Assembly: GCF_000759445.1 (NCBI RefSeq)
Contig: NZ_JRMB01000001.1
Location: forward strand, 1,922,001 to 1,986,000
Length of the DNA stretch: 64,000 nucleotides
Direction of reading: 5' to 3'
Source of the DNA: Pseudomonas lutea
Lineage (GTDB): Bacteria > Pseudomonadota > Gammaproteobacteria > Pseudomonadales > Pseudomonadaceae
Shown here: piece by piece, positions 55,439 through 63,381 of the stretch
How positions within the stretch are numbered: position 1 is the first letter of the stretch
How the letters are laid out: every line of letters begins with the position of its first letter
Made by a program: the position numbers and the translations under genes
The notes under the pieces: generated by a model
What the model was told of the DNA's origin: nothing
Seen by the model: the letters and a program-made list of their open reading frames with translations, nothing else
Databases searched by the model: none

Positions 55439-55558
55439 CATGGGCAGCTGGTTAGTGTGATTCAGTCTGGATTGGGACGCGCTGGCCCACGGCAGGGCAG
55501 CAATGAGGGCGGTTTCACCCTCTGGAGGCCGGGTGCCAAATCCCGGGAGGCATGCGAT

Positions 55559-55649
55559 CTGTAGGAGCCGGCTTGCTGGCGAATGCGGTGGGTCAGCAAC
55601 GACGATGTTGCCTGATAAAACGCGTTCGCCAGCAAGCCGGCTCCTACAG
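55559..55649. repeat. REP pair between fliK and fliL
   Basis: GTAGGAGCCGGCTTGCTGGCGAA and inverted TTCGCCAGCAAGCCGGCTCC; it lies just past the fliK stop and may terminate fliK transcription before the fliL promoter. Confidence 0.9.
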
Positions 55650-55666
55650 ATGAGCGGTACGCGTTT

Positions 55667-57088
55667 TCAGGCGTAGTAGTCGACCGCGCTGGAGCCAACC
55701 ACGGTCAACGGCGCACTGGCGGCCGCCGATGCCGCGTCAACCGGGGCGCCGTCGGCGATCAGGTCGCTGCCGCCCACGCCGCTGGTGCCATTGGGACCAC
55801 CGTTGCGCTGCCCTTCACCACCGGACTGCTGCTGAGCCTGTTGCTGCCAGCCACGTGACTGGTCGGAAACGTTGACGTCGACCTGGCCCATGCCCTGCTG
55901 GACGAATGAATCACGCAGGCGCGACATCTGGCTTTCCAGCGCTTCACGCACGCCCACATGGGCGCTCATGAAGGTGACCTGGGTTTGCTGGTCCGCCGCC
56001 ATATTGACACGGATATCAAGACGGCCCAGTTCGGCAGGTTCCAGCTGAATGTCCGCTTGCTTGAGGTTCTGGCTGGACAGGTACATCACGCGGTTGACCA
56101 CGCCCTCGGTCCAGCCACCCTGATTCATCGCCAGCGGTTGATTGAGCAGCGGTGCCGCCGGCGCCGCGGTGCTCTTCACTTGCGCGGCCTGGGACAACGC
56201 CGCCAGACGGTCAGCAAAGTTGTCGATCCGGGTATCGCTGGTGGCACCCTTCACGTCTTTCAGACCGTCGGCCAACAAGCCACTGAAGGCTTTGTCACCC
56301 CCGCCCTCGGTCATGCTTTTGTCCACCGACTGATCGCCCAGCGCTGCCAGATTACCGGCCTGCAACTGAGAAGGATCGATGTTCGGGTCCTGCTTGCCGG
56401 AGCCCTTCCCATCGCCATGCACGCCGTTGGTCTGCGCCGCTTGCTGCGCCTTGTTGTCCAGAGCGACCTGCACCGCCGTCAAACCTTCAAGCGGATCGGC
56501 CGAAGGGTCGAAGCCGTCGTCCGGTGCATCCGTCGTGGCCTGATCAGCCGGCGCCGGTGTCAGCGGTAATGCCCGAGCGAGCAGTGCCGGATCAACCACC
56601 GGATCGACTGCCGGGGCAACCACCACTGGCTCAGTGACAGGAGCCGTCGCGACCAATGCTGGATCAAGCGTCGGGTCCAGTGCAGGGTCGACCACGGGCG
56701 CATCGGCCACGGTCGGATCCTGTGCCGGGTCAGCCGCCTCGTCTTTGTCGTGGGTGTCGCCTTTGGCGCCGCTGTCATCGGCATCCTTGTCCTTGACAGG
56801 CTTGCCAGGCAAACCGTTGCCGCTATCGGCAACCGTCTTGTCGGTGGCGGCAGACGTATGGCTAGCGGATGGCTTGTCATCCCCTGCCGAACTCTTGGCG
56901 CTTGCCGGCTTGGGCGGCGGGTTATCCACGCTGTTCGGCTTGACAGGCGACTGCTTGGCGAACACGTCGGAGAAGCTGGAACTGTGGTTCTTGACGGGGT
57001 CAGGCGCCTTTGCCGCGGGGCTATTGCCGGCTTTCTGGACCTTGGCCGCTGTCAAAGCCGTCAGTAATGGGTTGGTGGCGAGGGCCAT
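55667..57088 (-). CDS. fliK: Flagellar hook-length control protein FliK
   Basis: 473 residues. A long low-complexity region rich in Asp, Ala, Pro and Val (PALDPTLDPALVATAPVTEPVVVAPAVDPVVDPALLARALP) acts as the ruler. The C-terminal Flg_hook domain (LKQADIQLEPAELGRLDIRVNMAADQQTQVTFMSAHVGVREALESQMSRLRD) contacts FlhB. It has its own sigma-54 promoter at 57124-57141. A second, divergent FliK-like gene lies at 26473. Confidence 0.95.
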   Translation of the reverse strand: MALATNPLLTALTAAKVQKAGNSPAAKAPDPVKNHSSSFSDVFAKQSPVKPNSVDNPPPKPASAKSSAGDDKPSASHTSAATDKTVADSGNGLPGKPVKDKDADDSGAKGDTHDKDEAADPAQDPTVADAPVVDPALDPTLDPALVATAPVTEPVVVAPAVDPVVDPALLARALPLTPAPADQATTDAPDDGFDPSADPLEGLTAVQVALDNKAQQAAQTNGVHGDGKGSGKQDPNIDPSQLQAGNLAALGDQSVDKSMTEGGGDKAFSGLLADGLKDVKGATSDTRIDNFADRLAALSQAAQVKSTAAPAAPLLNQPLAMNQGGWTEGVVNRVMYLSSQNLKQADIQLEPAELGRLDIRVNMAADQQTQVTFMSAHVGVREALESQMSRLRDSFVQQGMGQVDVNVSDQSRGWQQQAQQQSGGEGQRNGGPNGTSGVGGSDLIADGAPVDAASAAASAPLTVVGSSAVDYYA

Positions 57089-57123
57089 TTCAATCTCCGC
57101 AAGAGCACTAATGCAGAGAGACC

Positions 57124-57141
57124 AAGCAATTGGCGGGCCAA
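57124..57141 (-). promoter_or_regulatory. Sigma-54 promoter of fliK
   Basis: Minus strand TTGGCCCGCCAATTGCTT has GG-N10-GC spacing and TTGCTT at the -12 end. It lies 36 bases before the fliK ATG. Confidence 0.8.
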
Positions 57142-57232
57142 CCCTGAGAACTGTAGCGCTAACGCTCAGGCAAGGCTGCAGAACAGGGCGAAGCTGGCGA
57201 ACTGGCTAAACCGGGCGAAACACTGCCCCTGC

Positions 57233-57625
57233 TCAATGACCGGCATGGCAGAGTTGCAGTTCACGCTCGAAGATGTCTCGAACGGCGGTGAATTCAGCCT
57301 CGATCTGCGACACCAGTAGCCGTATACGGGCTTCGTCCGTCGCAACGATGCCGCGCCCTTGCTCTTCAAGTTGCAGGCAGAGTTCGGACAGGTGGGTCGC
57401 GCCCATATTCCCCGTGCTGCCCTTGAAGCTGTGCGCCATCAGGCCAAGGTTCTCAAGCGACGCCGCTGAAGACGTGGAAAAAGAAGGGTTGTCCAGCAAC
57501 TGGACCATTTCATTGATACGCGTGACAGAGTCATCCATGAACACCTCCACCAACAGGGGGTATTCGGTCTCCATCACTTCGCGCAGCGTGCTGAGCACGT
57601 TGTAGTCCACCGGATTGTTCGACAC
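57233..57625 (-). CDS. hptB: Histidine phosphotransfer protein, HptB-like
   Basis: 130 residues forming one Hpt domain with phospho-His65 in MAHSFKGSTGNMGATHL. The N-terminal VLSTLREVMETEYPLLVEVFMDD matches HptB. In P. aeruginosa HptB passes phosphate from hybrid kinases to the receiver of HsbR. It is the third gene of the hsbA-hsbR-hptB run. Confidence 0.88.
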   Translation of the reverse strand: MSNNPVDYNVLSTLREVMETEYPLLVEVFMDDSVTRINEMVQLLDNPSFSTSSAASLENLGLMAHSFKGSTGNMGATHLSELCLQLEEQGRGIVATDEARIRLLVSQIEAEFTAVRDIFERELQLCHAGH

Positions 57626-57654
57626 TTGTTCACTCCTTGATCAAGACGCGCGGA

Positions 57655-59364
57655 TTATGCCAGACCCTCCCAGGCAAATTCCACGCTGGCCGTCCGGCCG
57701 TCATCGGACCATTGGCAACGGTCACTGAGTTGCCGCACCAGCGACAGCCCGCGCCCCGACAACTGGTTGGTCGCCGGCGGCATCGCCAGCACTCTATCGG
57801 AATCGAAACCCGCGCCGCTGTCCTGCACGCGCACGGTCAGTCGCCCGCCATCCCCTGCCGGCACGATGTTGAAATCGATACGGATAAAGCCATCCTCCAG
57901 GGTGTCCAGGCGCTCGCCGCGCTGCTGGTAATACAGCCCGAAACCTTCGGCGTCGCGTTTCAACGCCGAGTCCAGCCCTAAAACACCATGCTCCAGTGCG
58001 TTGCTGTACAGCTCGGACAATACGATGTACAGCTCACCGCTTTGCGAGCGCAGGCCATGGACCTCTTGCAGTAGCTGAAGGAGATACGGGAGCGGATTGA
58101 AACGCTTGAGCGTTACCGCCCGGTACTCGAACGACGCCGACCAGTCCAGCGGGCTGCAATCCCCGCTGTCGGTGTAGATGACCGAAGGCGGGCCGAGCAA
58201 GTCGGGCTCGGTAAACGCCACTTCGACCATGCTCACATCGTCCCGCGCCTGTCCGTTGAACCGCGCCAGGGCCCACTGAACTTCTTCGATCAGCAGTGCC
58301 GGGTTGCGATTGCTCACCAGCACATTCTGCAAGCGGCGGGCGCCGAACAGCTCGCCGTCCTGACCCGTGCTGTCGACCACACCGTCGGACAGCAAAAACA
58401 CCCGGTCACCCGGTCCAAACGGGTACACCTGGGTGTTGTCGTCAAAGCTGCCGGCGCTTAACACGCCAAGCGGTACGTTCGAGGAAATCAGCGGCGTGTG
58501 CGGTCGGCCGTCGCCGTGCAGCAGGTAGCCATCGGGCAGCCCGCCGTTCCAGACCTCGACCAGTTGCTGTTTGAAATTGAGGCTCAACAGCGCTGCGCAG
58601 CAAAACATGTCAACCGGCAGGATGCGTTTGAGCTTGGCGTTCATCTCGCGCAAGGTCTCACGCAGTCCGTAGCCCTTGGCGGTCATGCCGTAAAACACTT
58701 CGGCCAGGGGCATCGCACCGACCGCAGCCGGCAAGCCATGGCCGGTGAAATCGCCCAGCAGCAGGTGCATGTTGCCGGACGGCGACCACGCGGCCAGCAG
58801 CAGATCGCCGTTGAACAGCGCATAGGGCGATTGCAGGTAACGAATGTTGGTCGAACTCAGGCAGCCGGAGTGGGCGATCTGGTCAAACAACGCCTTGGCC
58901 ACGCGCTGTTCGTTGAGCAGGTATTTGTGGTGGCGGGTGATCAGGTCGCGCTGATGCAGGACCGTTTCCTGCAGCACGCGCAGCCGGTTCATGGCGTTGA
59001 TCTTCGCCGCCAGCACCAGCTGGTTGTAGGGCTTGGCAACGAAATCGTCGCCGCCGGCGTCCAGACAGCGGGCCAGGTCTTCGCCTTCGGTCAGCGAGGT
59101 CAAGAAGATGATCGGCACCAGTGCATCACCCGCCAGCGCCTTGATCTGCCGAGCGGCTTCAAAGCCGTCCATGACCGGCATCATCGCGTCCATCAGCACC
59201 AGCTGCGGCCGCCGCCGCTCGAACAGGCTCACCGCCTCGGCGCCGTTGCTGGCGGTCAGAACATCATGGCCCTGTCGGCTGACGATGGCGGACAGCAGCA
59301 TCCGGTCGCTGACGTTGTCATCGGCGATGAGGACCGTCAGGCGATCGGGGGCGGACGGCAGCAT
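57655..59364 (-). CDS. hsbR: Response regulator with PP2C phosphatase and kinase-like domains, HsbR-like
   Basis: 569 residues. Receiver domain with phospho-Asp59 (LVLMDAMMPVMDG), a SpoIIE/PP2C phosphatase domain (MHLLLGDFTGHGLPAAVGAMPL near 200, VFLLSDGVVDSTGQDGELFG), and a C-terminal HATPase_c serine-kinase-like domain (ELYSNALEHG near 440, VQDSGAGFD, GRGLSLVRQL). It sets the phosphorylation of the STAS protein HsbA. Its ATG overlaps the hsbA stop. Confidence 0.92.
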   Translation of the reverse strand: MLPSAPDRLTVLIADDNVSDRMLLSAIVSRQGHDVLTASNGAEAVSLFERRRPQLVLMDAMMPVMDGFEAARQIKALAGDALVPIIFLTSLTEGEDLARCLDAGGDDFVAKPYNQLVLAAKINAMNRLRVLQETVLHQRDLITRHHKYLLNEQRVAKALFDQIAHSGCLSSTNIRYLQSPYALFNGDLLLAAWSPSGNMHLLLGDFTGHGLPAAVGAMPLAEVFYGMTAKGYGLRETLREMNAKLKRILPVDMFCCAALLSLNFKQQLVEVWNGGLPDGYLLHGDGRPHTPLISSNVPLGVLSAGSFDDNTQVYPFGPGDRVFLLSDGVVDSTGQDGELFGARRLQNVLVSNRNPALLIEEVQWALARFNGQARDDVSMVEVAFTEPDLLGPPSVIYTDSGDCSPLDWSASFEYRAVTLKRFNPLPYLLQLLQEVHGLRSQSGELYIVLSELYSNALEHGVLGLDSALKRDAEGFGLYYQQRGERLDTLEDGFIRIDFNIVPAGDGGRLTVRVQDSGAGFDSDRVLAMPPATNQLSGRGLSLVRQLSDRCQWSDDGRTASVEFAWEGLA

Positions 59365-59675
59365 CAGGCGGGTTTGGCGATGTTGAAGAGTTTGGAGAAG
59401 TTGGATATCTCGAGGATTTTTCGGACGTCGTTGTTGCAGTTGGTCAACTGCACGTCTGACTTGTCGCCACCGGCATGGTCGCGCAGAAGCAGAAGCATCC
59501 CTAGCGCGGAGCTGTCGAGGTAGGAGGTGTCTTTGAGGTCAACCACGATGCGCTTGGCCTGGGTTTCTTTTTCATAGGCGCCGCGAAAATCCTGGTGGGT
59601 GGAGAAGTCGAAGCGTCCTGAGATGGTGATGGTCAGTTGTTGACCATCGGCGGAGCGTTCGGAGGTAACTGACAT
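59364..59675 (-). CDS. hsbA: STAS-domain anti-anti-sigma factor, HsbA-like
   Basis: 103 residues, a single STAS domain with phosphorylatable Ser56 in YLDSSALGMLLLLRDH. In P. aeruginosa, HsbA partners with FlgM or HsbD depending on phosphorylation and so links swimming to c-di-GMP. The ATG at 59675 follows AAGGAA. Transcribed with hsbR and hptB. Confidence 0.9.
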   Translation of the reverse strand: MSVTSERSADGQQLTITISGRFDFSTHQDFRGAYEKETQAKRIVVDLKDTSYLDSSALGMLLLLRDHAGGDKSDVQLTNCNNDVRKILEISNFSKLFNIAKPA

Positions 59676-59692
59676 TGGCAAATTCCTTATAT

Positions 59693-59720
59693 GAAACGGC
59701 GCCATACGCTTGAAGTTTTA
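59693..59720 (-). promoter_or_regulatory. Possible FliA promoter of hsbA
   Basis: Minus strand TAAAACTT, 12 bases, GCCGTTTC. It is similar to the sigma-28 consensus but one base longer in spacing; the leader would be very short. Confidence 0.3.
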
Positions 59721-59787
59721 GCAGGGGTTACGGGGCGTGGCAAATAGTTAGGTCTGGTTGGTGTCAGGGCCCTTCAAGATCAAGAAC

Positions 59788-59833
59788 ATCTGCCTAACGG
59801 CAGATCGTTTCGCCTTCGGCGAGTTACCTATCG
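59788..59833 (+). repeat. Truncated copy of the ~250-bp repeat (end fragment)
   Basis: Contains only the terminal hairpin ATCTGCCTAACGGCAGAT and TTCGCCTTCGGCGAGTTAC, directly ahead of full copy E. It shows the hairpin end can exist alone. Confidence 0.85.
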
Positions 59834-59854
59834 CAGGTCGCCCAAGGTCAAAAG

Positions 59855-60105
59855 CATCTGCCTAACGGCAGACTGTTTCGCCTTCGGCGAGTTACTTGAT
59901 AAAGCCCCAAGTAACCAAGGGCTTGTGCTCCCAGTTAGGCCCCTCCTTCGTCGGGGTTCCTTCACTCCGGTCTCGCTCCGTGGGCCCGCCGCCATCCGCC
60001 ATCCATGGCGGGGGGCGGCTCTCGCGGCATCCATGCCGCTCGGCCACTCCACGAGACCTGCGTTCAGCCTGCACCCAAGTCGCGATGGGCGGTGTTTGGG
60101 CTGGC
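59855..60105 (+). repeat. ~250-bp repeat element, copy E (forward)
   Basis: Full-length forward copy with the CCATCCGCCATCCATGGCGG variant in the body, like copy D. It is followed by AAATCAAAAGCAGATCAAAGC-type short repeats and a TTCCCGGCTGAAGCCGGTCC REP. Confidence 0.9.
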
Positions 60106-60410
60106 TCTGTATGAAAATCAAAAGCAGATCAAAGCAGATTAAAAGCTTCCCGGCTGAAGCCGGTCCTACAGTTAGAGCAAAATCAATCCCACCAGATGCA
60201 TGCGATGCCTGAGTGGGACCGGCTTCAGCCGGGAAGAGGCCAGTTTGGCTGCCATCAGTTTTCTGATCGTTCCCACCTCCGCGAGGGGACGATCAATGCG
60301 ATTGATCAGTTGCAGTATCGGTGTCTGGCCCGACGCCTTCGCCAGCAAGCCGGCTCCTACGGACCTCCCCCCTTTCCCTCCCTGCCGTGGACCCTGACCC
60401 CGCCCTGACC
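60106..60410. repeat. Short GATC repeats and REP units between copies E and F
   Basis: AGATCAAAGC links (60113-60145), REP TTCCCGGCTGAAGCCGGTCC (60147-60169), inverted TGGGACCGGCTTCAGCCGGGAA (60213-60235) and one TTCGCCAGCAAGCCGGCTCC unit (60338-60360). No gene is present. Confidence 0.85.
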
Positions 60411-60412
60411 TT

Positions 60413-60448
60413 GATCTTGATCTTGATCTTGATCTTGATCTTGATCTA
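60413..60448 (+). repeat. GATCTT hexamer run (five perfect, one imperfect)
   Basis: Five GATCTT units and a final GATCTA at the inner edge of repeat copy F. Confidence 0.95.
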
Positions 60449-60459
60449 TTCCACGCCGG

Positions 60460-60706
60460 TCCAAACACCGCAAAACGCGACTTGGGTGCAGGCCGAGCGC
60501 AGGTTTTGCGCAGTGGGCCGAGCCGCATGGATGCGGCGAGAGCGTCGTCAGGACAGGGATGTCTGTTCGGCGCGGGCCCACGGAGCAAGACCGGAGCGAG
60601 GGAACCCGACGAAGGAGGGCCAAACCAGGAGCAGACACCCTTGGTTACTTGGGGTGTTTTTTCCAAGTAACTCGCCGAAGGCGAAACGTCTGCCGTTAGG
60701 CAGACC
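60460..60706 (-). repeat. ~250-bp repeat element, copy F (reverse)
   Basis: Reverse copy; its hairpin end CTGCCGTTAGGCAG faces the fliJ stop 40 bases away, so it can act as terminator of the fliGHIJ transcript. Confidence 0.9.
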
Positions 60707-60718
60707 GCTTTAGATGTT

Positions 60719-60736
60719 GATCTTGATCTTGATCTT
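60719..60736 (+). repeat. Three GATCTT hexamers at the fliJ end
   Basis: Three perfect GATCTT units at the outer edge of copy F, next to the fliJ stop. Confidence 0.9.
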
Positions 60737-60746
60737 TAAGCCCTTC

Positions 60747-61196
60747 TTAAAACTGCTCTGTCCGGGGCAACCGCTGCACCAACTCATCCAGCAGTTTCTG
60801 CTCGCGCTTATCCTCAAGCGCCCGCGCCTCATCGATATACCGCTGCACCAACTTGCGCAGCCCCTCCACCCGCGCATACGCCTTCTGCCACTCGCCGCGC
60901 GCCTTGTTCAAATTATTCTGATGCCAGGCCAGGCTCTGACGCTGCTGCGCCACCGCCGTCTCCAACTGGTTAAGGAAGCGCTGATAATTCATCAGCCACT
61001 GCCCCGAAACCCCATGGGCGCCCTTATCAATCCACTGCTGCTGATAATCGGAGCGAAACTTGTCCAGCTCACCCAGCTTGGCCTCGGCCAGCCGTACCTG
61101 ACCCTGAAAATGACCCAGGCGCTGCACCGCCGCCTTCTCGACCTTCTCGGCCATCTCGACCACCGGCGCCAGACGGGCTGCGCGACTCAGCGCCAT
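60747..61196 (-). CDS. fliJ: Flagellar export chaperone FliJ
   Basis: 149 residues, almost entirely coiled-coil (LAPVVEMAEKVEKAAVQRLGHFQGQVRLAEAKLGELDKFRSDYQQQW), the expected size. It forms the central stalk of the FliHI ATPase. It starts 6 bases after the fliI stop. Confidence 0.94.
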   Translation of the reverse strand: MALSRAARLAPVVEMAEKVEKAAVQRLGHFQGQVRLAEAKLGELDKFRSDYQQQWIDKGAHGVSGQWLMNYQRFLNQLETAVAQQRQSLAWHQNNLNKARGEWQKAYARVEGLRKLVQRYIDEARALEDKREQKLLDELVQRLPRTEQF

Positions 61197-61202
61197 AACC
61201 GA

Positions 61203-62561
61203 TTAACCACCGGCCTGAGGATTGAAAATCTTGGCCAACTGCTCTTCGCTGCTCTGCATGCTCTCGTTCTCCTGCAAGCCCTGCCGCAGGTACTTGACCA
61301 ACTGCGGCTGCAGCGAAATCGCCAAATCGGTGTCGCGATCACCGCCGGCGACATACGCGCCCACGCTGATCAAATCGCGACTCTGCTGGTAGCGCGACCA
61401 CAACTGCTTGAAATACTGCGCCTGAACCATGTGCTGCGGATCGACCACCGACGGCATGACCCGACTGATGGACGCCTCGATGTCGATGGCCGGGTAGTGA
61501 CCCTCTTCCGCCAACCGCCGGGACAATACGATGTGCCCGTCGAGCACGCCCCGGGCCGAGTCAGCAATCGGATCCTGCTGGTCATCGCCTTCCGACAAAA
61601 CCGTGTAAAACGCGGTGATCGAGCCACCGCCCGCCTCTGCGTTGCCAGCGCGCTCAACCAGCTTGGGCAGCTTGGCAAACACTGACGGCGGATAACCCTT
61701 GGTCGCTGGCGGCTCGCCGATGGCCAGCGCGATTTCCCGCTGGGCCTGGGCGAAACGCGTCAGCGAATCCATCAGCAACAGGACGTTCTTGCCCTTGTCG
61801 CGAAAATACTCGGCGATGCGCGTGCAGTACATCGCTGCGCGCAGACGCATCAACGGCGCGTCGTCCGCTGGGGATGCCACCACCACCGAACGCTTTAGGC
61901 CTTCTTCGCCGAGGCTGTGCTCGATGAATTCTTTCACCTCGCGGCCCCGTTCACCGATCAGGCCGACCACGATGATGTCGGCCTCGGTGAAGCGGGTCAT
62001 CATGCCCAGCAGCACACTCTTGCCCACGCCGGTACCGGCAAACAGGCCCAGACGCTGACCGCGGCCGACCGTCAACAAACCGTTGATGCAGCGAATGCCC
62101 ACGTCCAGCGGCTGGCTGATGGGGTCGCGTTTGAGCGGGTTGATTGTGGGGCCGTCCAGCGGCACCCAGTCCTCGGCTTTCATGCCGCCCTTGCCGTCAA
62201 GCGGCCGACCGGCACCGTCGAGGACGCGGCCGAGCATGGTCATGCCCATGGGCAGGCGTCCGGTGTCCGGCAGAGGCACCACGCGGGCGCCCGGCGCGAT
62301 GCCGGCGACACTGCCCACCGGCATCAGGAACACCTTGCCGCCCGCGAAACCCATGACCTCGGCTTCGACCTCAACCGGTTGGTGACTGCCGTCGTTGATG
62401 ACCACGCAGCGGCTGCCCATCGCGGCGCGCAGGCCTTCCGCTTCAAGCGTCAGACCGACCATGCGCAGCAGTCGTCCTTCGACGATTGGCTGCGTGGGCA
62501 GGGAGATGGCCTCGGGGTACGCGCTCAGGCGTTTGGTGAAGCTGGTGCGTTCAAGGCGCAT
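61203..62561 (-). CDS. fliI: Flagellar export ATPase FliI
   Basis: 452 residues. Walker [32 protein letters not shown], Walker [23 protein letters not shown] and the Q-rich arginine finger region are those of F1-beta-like export ATPases. The ATG at 62561 ([12 protein letters not shown]) overlaps fliH by 11 bases; upstream codons belong to fliH. Confidence 0.97.
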   Translation of the reverse strand: MRLERTSFTKRLSAYPEAISLPTQPIVEGRLLRMVGLTLEAEGLRAAMGSRCVVINDGSHQPVEVEAEVMGFAGGKVFLMPVGSVAGIAPGARVVPLPDTGRLPMGMTMLGRVLDGAGRPLDGKGGMKAEDWVPLDGPTINPLKRDPISQPLDVGIRCINGLLTVGRGQRLGLFAGTGVGKSVLLGMMTRFTEADIIVVGLIGERGREVKEFIEHSLGEEGLKRSVVVASPADDAPLMRLRAAMYCTRIAEYFRDKGKNVLLLMDSLTRFAQAQREIALAIGEPPATKGYPPSVFAKLPKLVERAGNAEAGGGSITAFYTVLSEGDDQQDPIADSARGVLDGHIVLSRRLAEEGHYPAIDIEASISRVMPSVVDPQHMVQAQYFKQLWSRYQQSRDLISVGAYVAGGDRDTDLAISLQPQLVKYLRQGLQENESMQSSEEQLAKIFNPQAGG

Positions 62562-63366
62562 CGATAGCACCCAGCGGATAGATGGTTTTTTCGGCGCTCT
62601 GGATCGCCTGCTCAAGCTCGATGGTCACGTCGGGCACTGCCGGGTGCAGGGCCTGTTCGTGCAACTGGTCGAACATTTTGCCGATGGCTTGGCTGATACG
62701 GCTCTCGACCGTGGCATCGATTCGGCTGTGCTCGCTCTCGACGCGGCAACCACCCGGCTGCAACGTGTCGTCCTCCAGGATGCGCCAGGTTTCCTCGTGA
62801 CGTTCACGCATGGCCTTGACCAGCTCGAAGTCCTGAGGATTGACCAGAATCCGCACGTTCGCCGCGCCCATGGGCAACAGCCGCAAAGCTTCACGCAGCA
62901 CGGTGCCGATCTGGCTGGAGTCGGTTTTCAGCTCACGCTGGATGACCTGGCGGACCACGTGCTCGACCAGCGTGACCATCGATTTCTCGATTTGCGCGTC
63001 CTGATCGGCGATGGGCTCGAACAAGTGCCCCATCAGCACTTCCATGCTTTGCAGCTTGGCAGCCAGGGCCACTTCCGCTTCCTGGCGAACCTTGAGCTGG
63101 GTGCTGTGAAAGCCCTCTTTTTCGCCGATGGCAAAACCCTCGTTGTAGGCGTCCTGGCGGATGCTCTCCAACTCTTCGAGGGTCATCGGCTGGACTTCTT
63201 CCAGCGGCACTTCTTCGCTGTCGGCGAGCTCGGCTTCCTCGATCACCGGTTCCGGCTCGGGCGTTGCCACCTGCGGGTCGAAGCTGGGCAGGGCCCAGAC
63301 GTCAATCCCGCGCAAATCCCCGGCACGAATAAGCTCGCTGGGTGGTGCTTTATCAGAGCTGGACAT
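62551..63366 (-). CDS. fliH: Flagellar assembly protein FliH
   Basis: 271 residues. An acidic N-terminal part ([24 protein letters not shown]) with aromatic/basic start, a central glycine-poor coiled region ([32 protein letters not shown]), and the C-terminal ATPase-binding domain ([40 protein letters not shown]). It is the stator of FliI. The ATG at 63366 is chosen over a GTG three codons upstream. Confidence 0.95.
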   Translation of the reverse strand: MSSSDKAPPSELIRAGDLRGIDVWALPSFDPQVATPEPEPVIEEAELADSEEVPLEEVQPMTLEELESIRQDAYNEGFAIGEKEGFHSTQLKVRQEAEVALAAKLQSMEVLMGHLFEPIADQDAQIEKSMVTLVEHVVRQVIQRELKTDSSQIGTVLREALRLLPMGAANVRILVNPQDFELVKAMRERHEETWRILEDDTLQPGGCRVESEHSRIDATVESRISQAIGKMFDQLHEQALHPAVPDVTIELEQAIQSAEKTIYPLGAIDAP

Positions 63367-63381
63367 CAACGGCACCTACGC

